A stretch of 64,000 bases of DNA. It comes from SIAJ01 sp963773845 (GTDB taxonomy: Bacteria; Planctomycetota; Planctomycetia; Gemmatales; Gemmataceae). Below the pieces are notes generated by a model that did not search any database, was not told the DNA's origin, and saw only the letters and a list, made by a program, of their open reading frames with translations. The position numbers and the translations under genes were made by a program. Position 1 is the stretch's first letter. Each line of letters starts with the position of its first letter. The stretch is taken from positions 124,001-188,000 of the forward strand of contig CAVZCU010000012.1 in assembly GCA_963773845.1 (NCBI GenBank), given 5' to 3'. Below are positions 28,901 to 39,454 of this stretch, piece by piece.

Positions 28901-30711
28901 CAGCGAACAGGGACAGTTGGACCGTGAACTGGGCGAACTTGATCGGGAAATCAATTCGACCAAGCCGAAGATCGATGACCGGCGGAAAACCGATCTCCAG
29001 CGACTAGTGCGTAACCAAGAGAACCGCGAGCAAGTGCGCAAGAAGCTCGACGAATTGGAAAAACAGGCCGACGAGAAAAACGACGAATTGAAAAAGAAGA
29101 AAGTGCAGGAATGCGCGAGCCGCTGCGGATCAGGCGGCGAAGAATTACGACAACGAACGTCCGACGCCGGAGAACCTGGAAAAGACCGGCAAGAATCTCG
29201 GCTCCAAGGACGAGCGCGTTCGCAAGGACGCCGAGCGGCGGATCCAGGATTGGGACAAGGACGCCCAAGCTCGCGAAGAGATGAAGAAAAACAACGACGA
29301 ACTCAAGAAGAAGAATCGCGATGCGGGCGAGAAGATCGACGACGCGATGAAGAAATCGGCGCAAGCCCGCAATCAATCCGACAAGAGCGACTCGCCGAAG
29401 GTTGACGAGAAGCAACTGTACGACATCGCCAAGAACTTGAATGGCATGGACGAAAAGGCCAAGGCCGACGCCCAGAAAAAGCTCGAGAAGATGATGCAGG
29501 ACCCGAAGACTGCCAAGGAAGCGCAGGACAAATTGCAACAGATGGCCGACAAGGCTGGTGATCCCAAGCAAAAGCAGGACCTGCAAAACGCCGCCAAGGA
29601 AGCCGGCAAGATGGCCGATCAATTCGCCAAGAAAGATCCGCCCAAGCCCGAGAGTGAGAAGGTCGATCCGAAAGCCCTGGAGGATGCTGCCAAAAAGCTT
29701 GCCTCGACCGATCCGAAAACGAGGCAGGAAGCGATGGACAAGCTCAAGGAAATGGCCAAGGACCCGAAGGCGGCGAAGGAGGCACAGGACAAGCTCAAGG
29801 AAATGGCCAAGAATGCCAAGACACCAGAAGACAAGCAGGCAATGGAAAATGCCGCCAAACAGGCCAAGCAGATTGCCAAGGACATGGGCAAGCCGGAAAC
29901 TCCGAAGCTCAACCCCGACGAATTGAAAGATCTCGCCAAGAAGATGGCCGGCAAAGATCCCAAGGCGAAAGAGGACGCGCAAAAGAAGCTTCAGGAGATG
30001 ATGAAGGACCCGAAAGCTCGGGAAGAAGCCATGAAGATGATGCAGGAGATGGCCAAGAACAGGAAGAACTCCCCCGAGGACCAGAAGGCGCTCGAAGACG
30101 CCATGAAGGAAATGGCCAAGAACCAGCCGCCGAAAATGGACCCGAAGGACCTCGCGGACCTGGCGAAGCAATTCGACAAAATGGATCCGAAAGCTAAGGA
30201 GGAAATGAAGAAGAAGTTCGATGAGACGATGAAGGATCCGAAAAAGCGCGATGAACTCAAGAAGCTCGCCGATCAGATGGCCAAGAATTCAACACCCGAG
30301 CAGCGAAAGCAATGGGACGAAATGCTCAAGCAACTCGGTGGTCCGGACTACATCGACCAGGGCAAGCCCGACCCGGCCGACCCGCGAAACAAACTGAAGG
30401 CGGCGGAATTGACGCTCGACAAGTTCAAACGGAACAAGATCGGCGAGAAGCTCGATTGGACCGATGAGCAGATCGCGCAATGGGTCAAGGACCAAGAGGC
30501 AGTGATTGACGCCTTGCGCAAGCGGGTCGAGAAGGGCGACTGGACCGTGGATCGAACGCATCGCCCGACGGTTGGCGGGGGAATCGTCAAACCGGAACTG
30601 GGAGCGAAGGACCGAACCGACGGCTCGCGCGACAACCGGTATGCCCCGCCAGCAGGGTACGTCGATCCTTACAAGAAGTTCCTCGGCGGCGCCTCGGAAC
30701 CCAAGAAGTAG
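25920..30711 (+). CDS. Giant membrane protein with periplasmic domain, Lys/Pro-rich linker and coiled-coil repeats; one frameshift near 29105
   Basis: The protein has about 1,596 residues when one base is adjusted. Three membrane segments lie near the N-terminus (VSVFLVFLLAAQFI, FAFLEFLVIYLFLY and VWLAIMVAVLALVNLVVAFL). Residues of about 185-630 are beta-rich and resemble bacterial DUF4175-like periplasmic regions. Residues of about 640-970 are low-complexity Lys, Asp, Pro and Gly. The C-terminal part, read in a second frame from about 29105 (NARAAADQAAKNYDNERPTP), contains repeated helical units such as DPKAKEDAQKKLQEMMKDPK and AREEAMKMMQEMAKN. ATG 25920 follows AGGAG by 8 bases. It is probably an envelope-spanning structural protein. 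Confidence 0.72.
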
Positions 30712-30717
30712 GCGACG

Positions 30718-30750
30718 TTTAGCGGGCATGCCGGCGGCGTGCCCGCTAAA
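30718..30750. terminator. Hairpin between the giant gene and nadB
   Basis: TTTAGCGGGCA at 30718-30728 pairs perfectly with TGCCCGCTAAA around a short GC-rich loop. It lies 7 bases after the giant gene stop and just before nadB. There is no T tract after it, so termination is possible but a repeat hairpin is equally likely. Confidence 0.5.
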
Positions 30751-30758
30751 ATGGCCGA

Positions 30759-32368
30759 ATGACCCCCAATCGCTATCTCGTCTCATTCGACGCCCACCGA
30801 GCCTACCACCAATTCACGGACATCCTCGTCATCGGCGCCGGCATCGCCGGAATTCGCGCCGCCCTTGAGATCCCTTCGGATCTCAGTGTCCTTGTGCTCA
30901 ACAAGGATCGACTCGACGAGAGCAATAGTACCTATGCCCAAGGTGGAATTGCTGGCGTGATGTCGCCCGAAGATCGCTTCGAAAATCACATTGAGGACAC
31001 GCACATCGCCGGGGCGGGTCTTTGCGACCCGGAAGTGGTCGAAATGGTCGTTCGCGAGGCGCCCCATCAGATTGGCGATCTCATTCGATTCGGAGTCAAG
31101 TTCGATCTGGAAGGAGGCGCGCTGGCGCTGTGCGCGAAGGTGGACATAGTCATCGGCGCATCGTTCACGCCCTGGGTGATGCAACCGGACACGAGGTGAT
31201 GCGAGCCCTCATTGCCAAGGCCAAGGAAACACCGAACATCGACTTACGTGGCGGCAAGTTTACTCTCGACCTTCTCACTCATGAAGGCAAGTGCGTCGGC
31301 GCGGTGGTCTGGAAGGAAGGAGTTGGCATTACGCTGGTGTGGGCGCGACAAGTCATCCTGGCGTCGGGCGGCTGCGGCATGGTTTATCGCGAGACAACCA
31401 ATCCGCCGGTCGCGACCGGCGATGGCATGGCCGCGGCGTGGCGAGCCGGTGCCGAACTCCGCGATATGGAATTCATGCAATTTCATCCCACGGTGCTCTA
31501 TGTGGCTGGGTCGGCCCGGTCGCTCATCAGCGAGGCCGTCCGCGGCGAAGGAGCGTATCTTCGCGATGTCAATGGTGAACGATTCATGCTCAACGAGGAT
31601 CCGCGGCACGAACTCGCTCCACGCGACGTGGTGTCCCAGGCAATTTTTCGCTGCATGGAGCGCACCCAACACCCGAACGTATACCTCGATCTTTCCCATC
31701 TCAACGCGGACCGGGTGCTCGAACGCTTCCCTGGAATCAACAAGGTGTGCCACAGCTTTGGGCTGGATATCACCAAGGATCGCATTCCGGTCCGCCCCGG
31801 CGCCCATTACATGATCGGCGGAGTCACGGTGGACATGCAGGGAAGAACAACGCTTCCGAATCTGTGGGCGGCGGGCGAAGTCACTTCGAGCGGCCTGCAC
31901 GGCGCCAATCGGCTCGCGTCCAATTCACTCATCGAGGGTTTGGTCTACGGAACGCTTTGCGCCCGGGCGCTGACAGACGATGCGCGAAAGTTGTCCGGCG
32001 ATCTGCAGGCAATTGCCCTGTCCTATCGAGCCCCGACGCCGACGACGGGTGAATCTCTCGACGTCATGGACCTGACCAACTCATTGCGCAGTCTCATGGT
32101 GCGGAACATGGGAATCGTGCGCGACCAGCGCCGGATGAGCGAGGCCAAACGGGATGTGGATTTCTGGAGTCGCTATGTATTTTCACGTGAATTCGACTCG
32201 CGGGCGGGCTGGGAGTTGCAGAATCTACTCACGGTCGCCGGGCTGATGATTGACGCGGCTTTGGCGCGAGAGGAATCGCGCGGGACGCACTTCCGGAGCG
32301 ATTTTCCGGCCCGGGATGACGTAAACTGGCACCGCCATGTCCGGAGCAGTCGCTTCCGAGTCGAATGA
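30759..32368 (+). CDS. nadB: L-aspartate oxidase; one frameshift near 31133
   Basis: This flavoenzyme oxidises L-aspartate to iminoaspartate for NAD synthesis. The FAD start DILVIGAGIAGIRAALEI has the GxGxxG loop; NSTYAQGGIAGVMSPEDRFE is the NadB signature. One base is missing near 31133: after FDLEGGALAL the other frame continues REGGHSHRRIVHALGDATGH, which is conserved NadB sequence. Then come FMQFHPTVLYVAG, GAYLRDVNGERFMLNEDPRH, GAHYMIGGVTVDMQGRTTL and LWAAGEVTSSGLHGANRLAS. The corrected length is about 536 residues, normal for NadB. nadA and nadC are not in the window. Confidence 0.93.
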
Positions 32369-32421
32369 ATGTGGGCGGCCCTGCTGGCCGCCCGCAGAAC
32401 TCGTCTGGGGGGTCAATTGCC

Positions 32422-34209
32422 TCACGGAATGTTCTTGGACGTCTCCAGATTGATGCCCGTATCCGTGCCTGGGCCGCCATCACCGAAATCAGTATCGGCG
32501 CCGCCATCCAGAGCGTCGTCGTCCGCGCCGCCGAAGAGCGAGTCATTCCCGGCCAGCCCATTGAGAGCATCGTTGCCGCGGTCGCCAAAGATCCGATCGT
32601 TGCCGCCGCCGCCGTCGATCGAATCGTTGTCATTTCCGCCGTGCAAATTGTCGTTGCCGGACCCGCCGGTGATGGTGTCATTGCCGGCGCCACCTGAGAC
32701 GAAGTTATTATCGTCGCCGGCGTCGATCGTATCGCTGCCTCCATTGCCGTAAATCCGATCGTTCCCCGTTCCGCCATTGATCGTGTCGTCCGAAGTGCCG
32801 CCATACAGGACATCGTTCCCCGATCCGCCGTTGATCGCGGCGCTCACACTGACGGAGGACATATTCACAGTGTCATTCCCACCATTGGCATTGATGATAA
32901 TGCCACTCAGGCTTCCGACTGGAATCGAGGTCAATTCGTCGCCGCCGCTCGTGAGCTGAATGGGAATCAGCATCAAGCCTTGGCGCACGGTGATGATGCC
33001 GCCCACTTGTACTAATGCGATATGGTCGTTCAAAAGGTTGTCGCCCGTGATGGTCAAATCGCCGGCACCCGCGTCATCCCAGAAGGCGGTGAACGTCGGG
33101 ATTCCGCGGCCGAGCGACTCGATGTTGCGGAATATGTTGTTGCCGGAGCCGTCGATCGCGTTATCGAAATCGGGTCCACCATCCAGCAAGTCATTGCCCG
33201 GACCGCCAATCAGCGTGTCGTTGCCGGTCTCGCCAAGCAAGGTGTCGTTGCCGGAACCCCCATCGATCGAATCGTTGCCGTTGCCACCGAGTAGTGAGTC
33301 ATCCCCCTGAACACCGAAGATTCGATCGTTGCCATCGCCGCCCGTAATCGTGTCGTTGCCGGAGTTGCCGACCAGGAAGTCATTTCCTGAGCTTCCGGTG
33401 ATGGTATCATTGCCCCCCTCGCCGAAGACCGTATCCCGAAATGCGCCCGTGCCGCCCAATATCGTGTCGTCGCCGCCGCCACCGAATATCCGATCGTTCC
33501 CAGTGCCGCCATCGATCGAATCGGCGCCATTGCCGAAACCGTCCGCGGATTTGTTGTCGCCGTGAATGACGTCGTTACCGCCCTGGCCGAGGATCGTGTC
33601 CTGATCTTCGTTTCCGTACAGCAGGTCATTGCCGTCGCCGCCGTCGATGGAATCGGTGCCGACGCCTCCAATGACGGTGTCGTTGTCGGTGCCGCCAAGA
33701 ATCGTGTCGTTCCCGGAATTGCCAAAGATCAGATCGCGGCCCTGCCCGCCGTCGATGCTGTCGTCGCCATTGCTGCCGGCGATTACATCGTTCCCGGCGC
33801 CGGCCGAAATCGTGGTCGGCTTCAATAGATCGTCGAAGCCTGCCTTCAGACTGTTGAGGTCAACGATGTCGTTTCCGTCGCCCGACTCAACGGTGATACC
33901 GGTAACGGCGGCCTGGTCGATGGAAAGCTTATCGCCCAGAATCGGATCATGGATTGTTACGCGGTCATTTGTACCAAAGCGATTGTCGAAGACCGCGATG
34001 AATCCGCCGTCCTGGTAAATCTTGATCCGGTCGTTGATGAATGGAGCCCCGGCCCCTTGCACATCGAGAACGCCAGAAAAAAAGTCCCAATTGGCGACAA
34101 CGATTGAGGCGGGAGTCCGACGGTCTTCAAGACTCTCGACCCGAAGGGCCGGTCGTACTCCCGACTTCTTGCTCTTGCGCAGCAATGTGGAAATGAGAAA
34201 AGAATGCAC
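32422..34209 (-). CDS. RTX (hemolysin-type calcium-binding) repeat protein
   Basis: A 595-residue protein starting at GTG 34209. Residues 20-34 read ALRVESLEDRRTPAS, the same motif as in the CAP/FN3 protein. It then carries two blocks of RTX nonapeptides, for example GNDSIDGGSGNDTLLGETGN and GGAGNDTITGGSGNDNLHGG, each GGxGxDxxx copy binding calcium in a parallel beta roll. A spacer (NAIDGSGNNIFRNIESLGRG and following) separates the blocks. Such proteins are secreted and stabilised by calcium outside the cell. No adjacent type I secretion genes were seen. Confidence 0.9.
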   Translation of the reverse strand: MHSFLISTLLRKSKKSGVRPALRVESLEDRRTPASIVVANWDFFSGVLDVQGAGAPFINDRIKIYQDGGFIAVFDNRFGTNDRVTIHDPILGDKLSIDQAAVTGITVESGDGNDIVDLNSLKAGFDDLLKPTTISAGAGNDVIAGSNGDDSIDGGQGRDLIFGNSGNDTILGGTDNDTVIGGVGTDSIDGGDGNDLLYGNEDQDTILGQGGNDVIHGDNKSADGFGNGADSIDGGTGNDRIFGGGGDDTILGGTGAFRDTVFGEGGNDTITGSSGNDFLVGNSGNDTITGGDGNDRIFGVQGDDSLLGGNGNDSIDGGSGNDTLLGETGNDTLIGGPGNDLLDGGPDFDNAIDGSGNNIFRNIESLGRGIPTFTAFWDDAGAGDLTITGDNLLNDHIALVQVGGIITVRQGLMLIPIQLTSGGDELTSIPVGSLSGIIINANGGNDTVNMSSVSVSAAINGGSGNDVLYGGTSDDTINGGTGNDRIYGNGGSDTIDAGDDNNFVSGGAGNDTITGGSGNDNLHGGNDNDSIDGGGGNDRIFGDRGNDALNGLAGNDSLFGGADDDALDGGADTDFGDGGPGTDTGINLETSKNIP

Positions 34210-34396
34210 GAGTCATTGTTCGCACCCTAAATGCCGGAAGGAAATAATTGATTGGCCGCAACCATCATGCCGAACGGCGCGAATCCTTCAGGCTTCGGCG
34301 CATACATCTCCCAAATTTACCACGCGGACAGCCCTCGCATACGTTCAACGGCGTGTCCTTAGGAATTCCCGGCCCACTCGCGACAGTTTTTTCGGA

Positions 34397-35410
34397 TCAG
34401 TCCGCTCCTAGATCACTAGGCCGAGTCGTTTCCTTCCACTCTTTGACGAAGCGGAAGGGCGAAGGGTTGTACTTCCCAACCAAATCAATCATTGACTTCT
34501 CATTAATCTGGTCTTCCATTCCAATAGCCCATAGACACGCGTTCACTATCAGGCGACGAGTGCCGGGGAATTGAAGATCCTGCGAGGCTCCCATCGTGGT
34601 AGCGAAGGAGCGGCCATTGCCCCCTTTTACCTTGAATGTCTTCACCCAGGCCACGGGCATCATCGGATCGTTCTTCTTGCCGCCCGTGAATGGCTTGTCA
34701 TTGAATTTCATGCCATCGACGACTTGGCCGAGAATCAATGGCTTCGAATCACCGGGCAAGGGGAGCCGCACGCCATAGACGTCCGTCAATCCAAACACAT
34801 CACCGTCCTTGATTCCCCGAAGGATCGGATGCTCCATTGCATCCGGGGCGATGATTCCCCGTGTCGCCTGGGAACCGTGCGATCCGTGATGGCTGATCCA
34901 GGTTTCGCCCAACACATGCCGGCCAAATCCGCCGTCCCATTCGCCTTTCGCTTGCCAGTGATACTTGGCGTATGTCTTACTGCCGGAAATGTTGAACGCG
35001 TGCGTTGCCGTTCGCAGTCCGACGACCGGTTTGCCGGATTCAACATATTCGGCGATGTATTTCATCTGCTCATCCGGCAGATTGCGGAAGCGCGTGAATA
35101 TCACCATGAGATCCGCCGTCTTCAACGCTTCGAGCCCGGGTATGTTGTTATTGATGTTGGGATTGATCATGCCAGTCTTGGGATCGATCGCGAACAAGAC
35201 CGTGCACTTGAAGCCAAAGTGCTTTGCGAGGATCTTGCCGAGTTGCGGCAGCGCCTCTTCAGAGCGATATTCCTCGTCCCCGCTGACGAGGACGATGTGC
35301 TTTCCCTTTCCCGGACCGTCCTTGCCCTGATAAACGACCCAGGGATCTTCCGCGAAACTCACGCCGGCGAAGAGCAGCAATCCGGAAACGACGGTGAGAA
35401 AGTAGCGCAC
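34397..35410 (-). CDS. ThuA-domain secreted protein
   Basis: A 337-residue protein with a signal peptide (MRYFLTVVSGLLLFAGVSFA). The ThuA fold, a class I glutamine-amidotransferase-like domain, is visible in HIVLVSGDEEYRSEEALPQL, ADLMVIFTRFRNLPDEQMKY, SGKPVVGLRTATHAF, GETWISHHGSHGSQATRGII and MMPVAWVKTFKVKGGNGRSF. It is the last gene in a minus-strand unit after DUF1553 and DUF1501 proteins. The role is likely in periplasmic glycan handling; the substrate is unknown. Confidence 0.87.
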   Translation of the reverse strand: MRYFLTVVSGLLLFAGVSFAEDPWVVYQGKDGPGKGKHIVLVSGDEEYRSEEALPQLGKILAKHFGFKCTVLFAIDPKTGMINPNINNNIPGLEALKTADLMVIFTRFRNLPDEQMKYIAEYVESGKPVVGLRTATHAFNISGSKTYAKYHWQAKGEWDGGFGRHVLGETWISHHGSHGSQATRGIIAPDAMEHPILRGIKDGDVFGLTDVYGVRLPLPGDSKPLILGQVVDGMKFNDKPFTGGKKNDPMMPVAWVKTFKVKGGNGRSFATTMGASQDLQFPGTRRLIVNACLWAIGMEDQINEKSMIDLVGKYNPSPFRFVKEWKETTRPSDLGAD

Positions 35411-35485
35411 GAGAGGTCACTCCAGGATGGGCGCAATGATGATCGCAATTGATTGCAATCGTATTCGACCGGCGAGCTTTGGCGA

Positions 35486-36934
35486 TCAAATGATCTGCTT
35501 GATCGGCTCGGCGCCTTCCACGCCGACCAGCTTTTGGTCCAACCCGCCATGAAAGTAGCTTAGACGATTCGGGTCTAGCCCCAACTGGGTCAGAATCGTC
35601 GCATGCAGGTTCTTCACGTGATAGCGATCCTTGACCGCGGCGCTGCCCAACTCATCCGTTTCGCCGACGCTGACGCCGCCCTTGATGCCACCGCCGGCGA
35701 GCCACATCGTAAAGCCGTATGCATTATGATCGCGGCCAGTTCCCTGAGCGTATTCCGCGGTGGGCTGCCGGCCAAATTCACCACCCCAGACGATCAGCGT
35801 GGAATCGAGCAGTCCACGCCGCTTCAGATCTTTGATGAGACCCGCAATCGGCTTATCGGTATCGCCGGCGTGCTTGGTATGATTCTTCACAATGTCCGAG
35901 TGGGCGTCCCAGTTGTCATCGTTGTGCGCGCCGCCGGAATAGACCTGAATGAAGCGGACACCGCGCTCCACCAGCCGGCGGGCCAGCAGGCATTTTCGGC
36001 CGAAGTCTTCGGTCCGCTGTTCCGTAATGCCGTACAACTCGTGTGTCTCTTTCGACTCCTTCGTGAAGTCCACCGCTTCGGGAGCATGCTTTTGCATCTT
36101 GAATGCGAGTTCGTAAGAGGCGATGCGCGCCGCCAGCTCGGAATTGTCGGCTCGACCCGCCGCCCGATGCTCTTCGTTCTTTTCGCGCAGTCGATCCAGC
36201 AATAGGCGTTGTTCATCACGCGTGACGCCGGCGGGCGCCGCTAGATCGTGAATGGGTGTTGCGTCGGCCCGAATCACGGTCCCTTGATAGGCTGCCGGCA
36301 TGTAGCCGCTCGACCAGTTCTTGGCGCCGGAAATGGGCCCCCCTTTGTGGTCGAGCATCACCACGAAGCCGGGGAAGTTCTCATTCTCGCTGCCCAGTCC
36401 ATAAGTGACCCATGAACCGAGGGCTGGGTGGCCAGAGAGAATTCGGCCCGAGTTCATCATCAACATTGCCGACCCGTGAATCGGCGACTCGGCATACATG
36501 CTGTGAATAAACGCGATGTCATCCACGCACATACCAATATGCGGGAACAAATCGCTCACCATCTTGCCGCACTTGCCAAAAGGTTTGAACGCGAACTTCG
36601 GCCCAACGACGCGGCCCTCGTTCTTGTGCCCGCCGCGGCCGAAGGTTTTGATGGGGATGGTCTTCCCATCCAGGGGATAAAGCTTGGGCTTGTAATCGAA
36701 CGTATCAACGTGACTCGGTCCGCCGTAGCAAAAGATAAAGATGACGCTCTTCGCCTTGGCCGGCATCATGGGATTCTTGGGCGCCAACGGGTTTATGAAC
36801 TTCTGGCCCGCATGCGCGGAATTGAAAAAGCCATCGGCCGACAGCAAGCCCGTCAGTGCCACGGAGCCGAAGCCGCCACCGATTTCCCAGAGGAACTCGC
36901 GACGAGTACGGTGGCAGAATTGTTGCTGTATCAT
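35486..36934 (-). CDS. DUF1501 (sulfatase-like) secreted protein
   Basis: A 482-residue protein of the planctomycete DUF1501 family. The N-terminus TRREFLWEIGGGFGSVALTG is a twin-arginine-type signal. The core contains FIFCYGGPSHVDTFDYKPKL, SELFPHIG-like VSDLFPHIGMCVDDIAFIHS, ARRLVERGVRFIQVYSGGAH and LIVWGGEFGRQPTAEYAQGT, with sulfatase-like acidic residues. It is 12 bases after the DUF1553 gene, so translation is probably linked. The family function is thought to relate to polysaccharide degradation but is not established. Confidence 0.9.
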   Translation of the reverse strand: MIQQQFCHRTRREFLWEIGGGFGSVALTGLLSADGFFNSAHAGQKFINPLAPKNPMMPAKAKSVIFIFCYGGPSHVDTFDYKPKLYPLDGKTIPIKTFGRGGHKNEGRVVGPKFAFKPFGKCGKMVSDLFPHIGMCVDDIAFIHSMYAESPIHGSAMLMMNSGRILSGHPALGSWVTYGLGSENENFPGFVVMLDHKGGPISGAKNWSSGYMPAAYQGTVIRADATPIHDLAAPAGVTRDEQRLLLDRLREKNEEHRAAGRADNSELAARIASYELAFKMQKHAPEAVDFTKESKETHELYGITEQRTEDFGRKCLLARRLVERGVRFIQVYSGGAHNDDNWDAHSDIVKNHTKHAGDTDKPIAGLIKDLKRRGLLDSTLIVWGGEFGRQPTAEYAQGTGRDHNAYGFTMWLAGGGIKGGVSVGETDELGSAAVKDRYHVKNLHATILTQLGLDPNRLSYFHGGLDQKLVGVEGAEPIKQII

Positions 36935-36946
36935 GAATTCCTCGAA

Positions 36947-39454
36947 TCAATCGAGATACGCAAACTCATTCGTATTCAACGCCAGCAGGCAATACTGCCG
37001 CAGGGCGGCCTTGTCGCTTAGCTTGGCCTTGCTCTCGAGTTCGCGGATGAACTCTACGTCCTTTCGCACTTCCTCGTCGCCCGGCATCCGGCCGGTCGTT
37101 AGCCGAATTGCTTGCCGAACGCGTGATGGCAAATCTGTGTATTCTTGTTCCAATCGCGATGCCATCGCCGCCGCCGCGGTGTTCGTAAATTCTCCATTGA
37201 GCAAACCCAGCGCTTGCGTCGGCACCGTTGTCGTGTAGCGCACCGGGCAACTGCTGTCCGCGTCCGCTTGGTCGTGTTGAATCAAAATCGGCACTTGCAA
37301 CGAGCGCTTCACATGTGCGTAAACGCTACGGCGATTGCCGGCCGTCGGATTCTTCGCGTCGTAGCCGCCGCCTTTTTCGATCGTCCAGCCGTTGCCCGGA
37401 ATTGACTGGCCGTGGAGCACTTCGTCCGAAATCTTCGGATAAACGCTCGGCCCGCCGATCTCCAATTTGAGTTGCCCCGAAACGGCCAGGATGGAATCGC
37501 GGACCTCCTCGGCCGTAAGTCGCCGCATGGTGAAACGGCCGAAGAGCATATTGCCCGGATCGAGCCGCAAGGCTTCTGGCGTGGCCCGGGCCGACTGCCG
37601 ATAGGTATTCGACATCATGATCAGCTTGTGCAGCGACTTTATCTTCCAACCGCGGCCCATGAACTCCATCGCCAGCCAATCGAGCAACTCCGGATGGGTG
37701 GGCCCGGTGCCGAACTTGCCGAAGTCGTTTGAACTCGCAACGATTCCCCGGCCGAAGTGTCCCTGCCAGATTCGGTTCACCATGACGCGCGCCGTCAACT
37801 GATTGTCCTTCGATGCAATCCAATTGGCCAGCACCGTTCGCCGGCCGCTGCTGCGGGCGTTCTTCGCGGGAGGGGGGATTGTCGGCACGGGGAAGCCGAG
37901 AACCTCTGGAAACTCGGGAGCAACCGTGGCGCCGGCCGCGTGGGCGTTGCCACGGGCGAGCACCGTCGTGGTGGGCGGATGCACCAGGCAATTGTTGACC
38001 GAAAGAGCCAGTTCCAGCGACGGATCCGGCATTTTCTCGAGTACCCTTCGCTCCTTCGACAATCGCTTGTAATCCTCAAATTCCGTCGCCTCGAAGTACT
38101 TCGCCACCTTCTTGATCACCGCCGGCCGATCGTTCGCTGCCGCCGCGTCGCGATCCAGGGCCGGCATCCGCTTGATGGCGATGTCTTCTAACGCGGTCAT
38201 ACGTCGAGTCAGCTCGGCGATCCGAGCCTTGCGCTGGCACAGTTCGCCTTCATACGAGCCGCGCTGGTCCGGCGGTGTGATATCGCTCAAGTTCGCTGCC
38301 GAGCGCACGTCGCGCGTGTCGCTATAGCGACGAATGTCCCGGAAGAACGCCAGCAACGAGTAGTAGTCTTTCTGGGGAATCGGATCGATCTTGTGGTCGT
38401 GGCAGCGGGCGCAGTTCATCGTCATGCCGAGGAAGGCCTGCGCCGTCGTCGCCACGATGTCGTCGTACTCATCGAACATCGATTGCAAGCCATCGACCGG
38501 CTCGTCGTCCCAGAGGCCGAGCCGGTAATAGCCGGTGGCGATGATCGCATCCGGGTGGTAGCCGGGCATTTCGTCGCCGGCGAGTTGCTCGCGGACGAAT
38601 TGGTCATAGGGCTTGTCGGAATTGAAACTGCGAATGACGTAATCGCGATAGCGCCAGACGAAGGGCTTGGCGCCATCACGCTCGTAGCCGTTCGATTCGG
38701 CATAACGAACAACGTCCAGCCAGTGCCGGCCCCACTTCTCGCCGTATTGAGGCGAGCCGAGCAGTCGATCGAGCAGACGTTCGTAAGCGTTGGGCGAGTG
38801 GTCATCGACAAATGCGTCCACCTGCTCCGGCGTTGGCGGCAGGCCGATCAAGTCGTAGTACACTCGCCGGGCCAGGGCGATGCGATCGGCCGGCGGAGCT
38901 GGCGCCAAGCCCTTTGCTTCCAACTTGGACAGCACGAACGCATCGATCGGGTTGGCAACCCAGTCGCGTAACTTCAGTACCGGAATCGCGGGCCGCTTGA
39001 CCGGCTGATAGGCCCAGTATTTCCTTGCCTCCGGCGTAATGACGCCGCCCTTGCTTGCGTGCTTCACGACGGCGACGGCTTTCATCGGCAGGCCGGCCTT
39101 CACCCATTTGGTCAGCGTCGCAATCTGGTCCGGATGGAGCTTGCCCGTGGGCGGCATCTCCAGGCCGTCCTTGTAATTGATGGCGTTCAGCAAAATGCTA
39201 TCGGCCGGCTTGTCCAGGCTGACTGCCGACCCATTGTCGCCGCCCTTCAGGATCGCATCGCGTGATTCGAGGCTGAATTTTCCCTTGGTCTTGCCGTTGC
39301 CGTGGCATTTGTAGCAATTGGCCTTCAATACCGGCAGCACTTCCTTCTCGTAGAAAGCGAGTGCTTCGGGCGAAAAATCCTTGGCCCGTGCCGGGATGCC
39401 GGTCAATAACACACCGAGGCCAATCATCGCCAATCGGTAGCACAACAAGTTCAT
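36947..39454 (-). CDS. PSCyt1-DUF1549-DUF1553 cytochrome c-type secreted protein
   Basis: An 835-residue protein with a signal peptide (LAMIGLGVLLTGIPARA). PSCyt1 domain: VLKANCYKCHGNGKTKGKFS carries the CxxCH heme motif. The DUF1549 part holds RRVYYDLIGLPPTPEQVDAF, RLLGSPQYGEKWGRHWLDVV and MTMNCARCHDHKIDPIPQKD with a second CxxCH. The DUF1553 part has RVMVNRIWQGHFGRGIVASS and ELLDWLAMEF. It heads the operon with DUF1501 and ThuA and is divergent from a DHDPS-like gene. Such proteins are characteristic of planctomycetes and probably supply periplasmic electron transfer. Confidence 0.92.
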   Translation of the reverse strand: MNLLCYRLAMIGLGVLLTGIPARAKDFSPEALAFYEKEVLPVLKANCYKCHGNGKTKGKFSLESRDAILKGGDNGSAVSLDKPADSILLNAINYKDGLEMPPTGKLHPDQIATLTKWVKAGLPMKAVAVVKHASKGGVITPEARKYWAYQPVKRPAIPVLKLRDWVANPIDAFVLSKLEAKGLAPAPPADRIALARRVYYDLIGLPPTPEQVDAFVDDHSPNAYERLLDRLLGSPQYGEKWGRHWLDVVRYAESNGYERDGAKPFVWRYRDYVIRSFNSDKPYDQFVREQLAGDEMPGYHPDAIIATGYYRLGLWDDEPVDGLQSMFDEYDDIVATTAQAFLGMTMNCARCHDHKIDPIPQKDYYSLLAFFRDIRRYSDTRDVRSAANLSDITPPDQRGSYEGELCQRKARIAELTRRMTALEDIAIKRMPALDRDAAAANDRPAVIKKVAKYFEATEFEDYKRLSKERRVLEKMPDPSLELALSVNNCLVHPPTTTVLARGNAHAAGATVAPEFPEVLGFPVPTIPPPAKNARSSGRRTVLANWIASKDNQLTARVMVNRIWQGHFGRGIVASSNDFGKFGTGPTHPELLDWLAMEFMGRGWKIKSLHKLIMMSNTYRQSARATPEALRLDPGNMLFGRFTMRRLTAEEVRDSILAVSGQLKLEIGGPSVYPKISDEVLHGQSIPGNGWTIEKGGGYDAKNPTAGNRRSVYAHVKRSLQVPILIQHDQADADSSCPVRYTTTVPTQALGLLNGEFTNTAAAAMASRLEQEYTDLPSRVRQAIRLTTGRMPGDEEVRKDVEFIRELESKAKLSDKAALRQYCLLALNTNEFAYLD

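Noticed and set aside
28951..30171. Minus-strand frame of about 400 residues opposite the coiled-coil repeats
   Set aside because: Its Leu/His/Gly-rich repeats mirror the Lys/Glu/Met repeats of the real gene; no start or domain supports it.
32369..34411. Several long open frames on the plus strand across the RTX gene
   Set aside because: They lie opposite the RTX repeats; the codon pattern of GGxGxDxxx repeats keeps other frames open. They have no start signals or recognisable domains.
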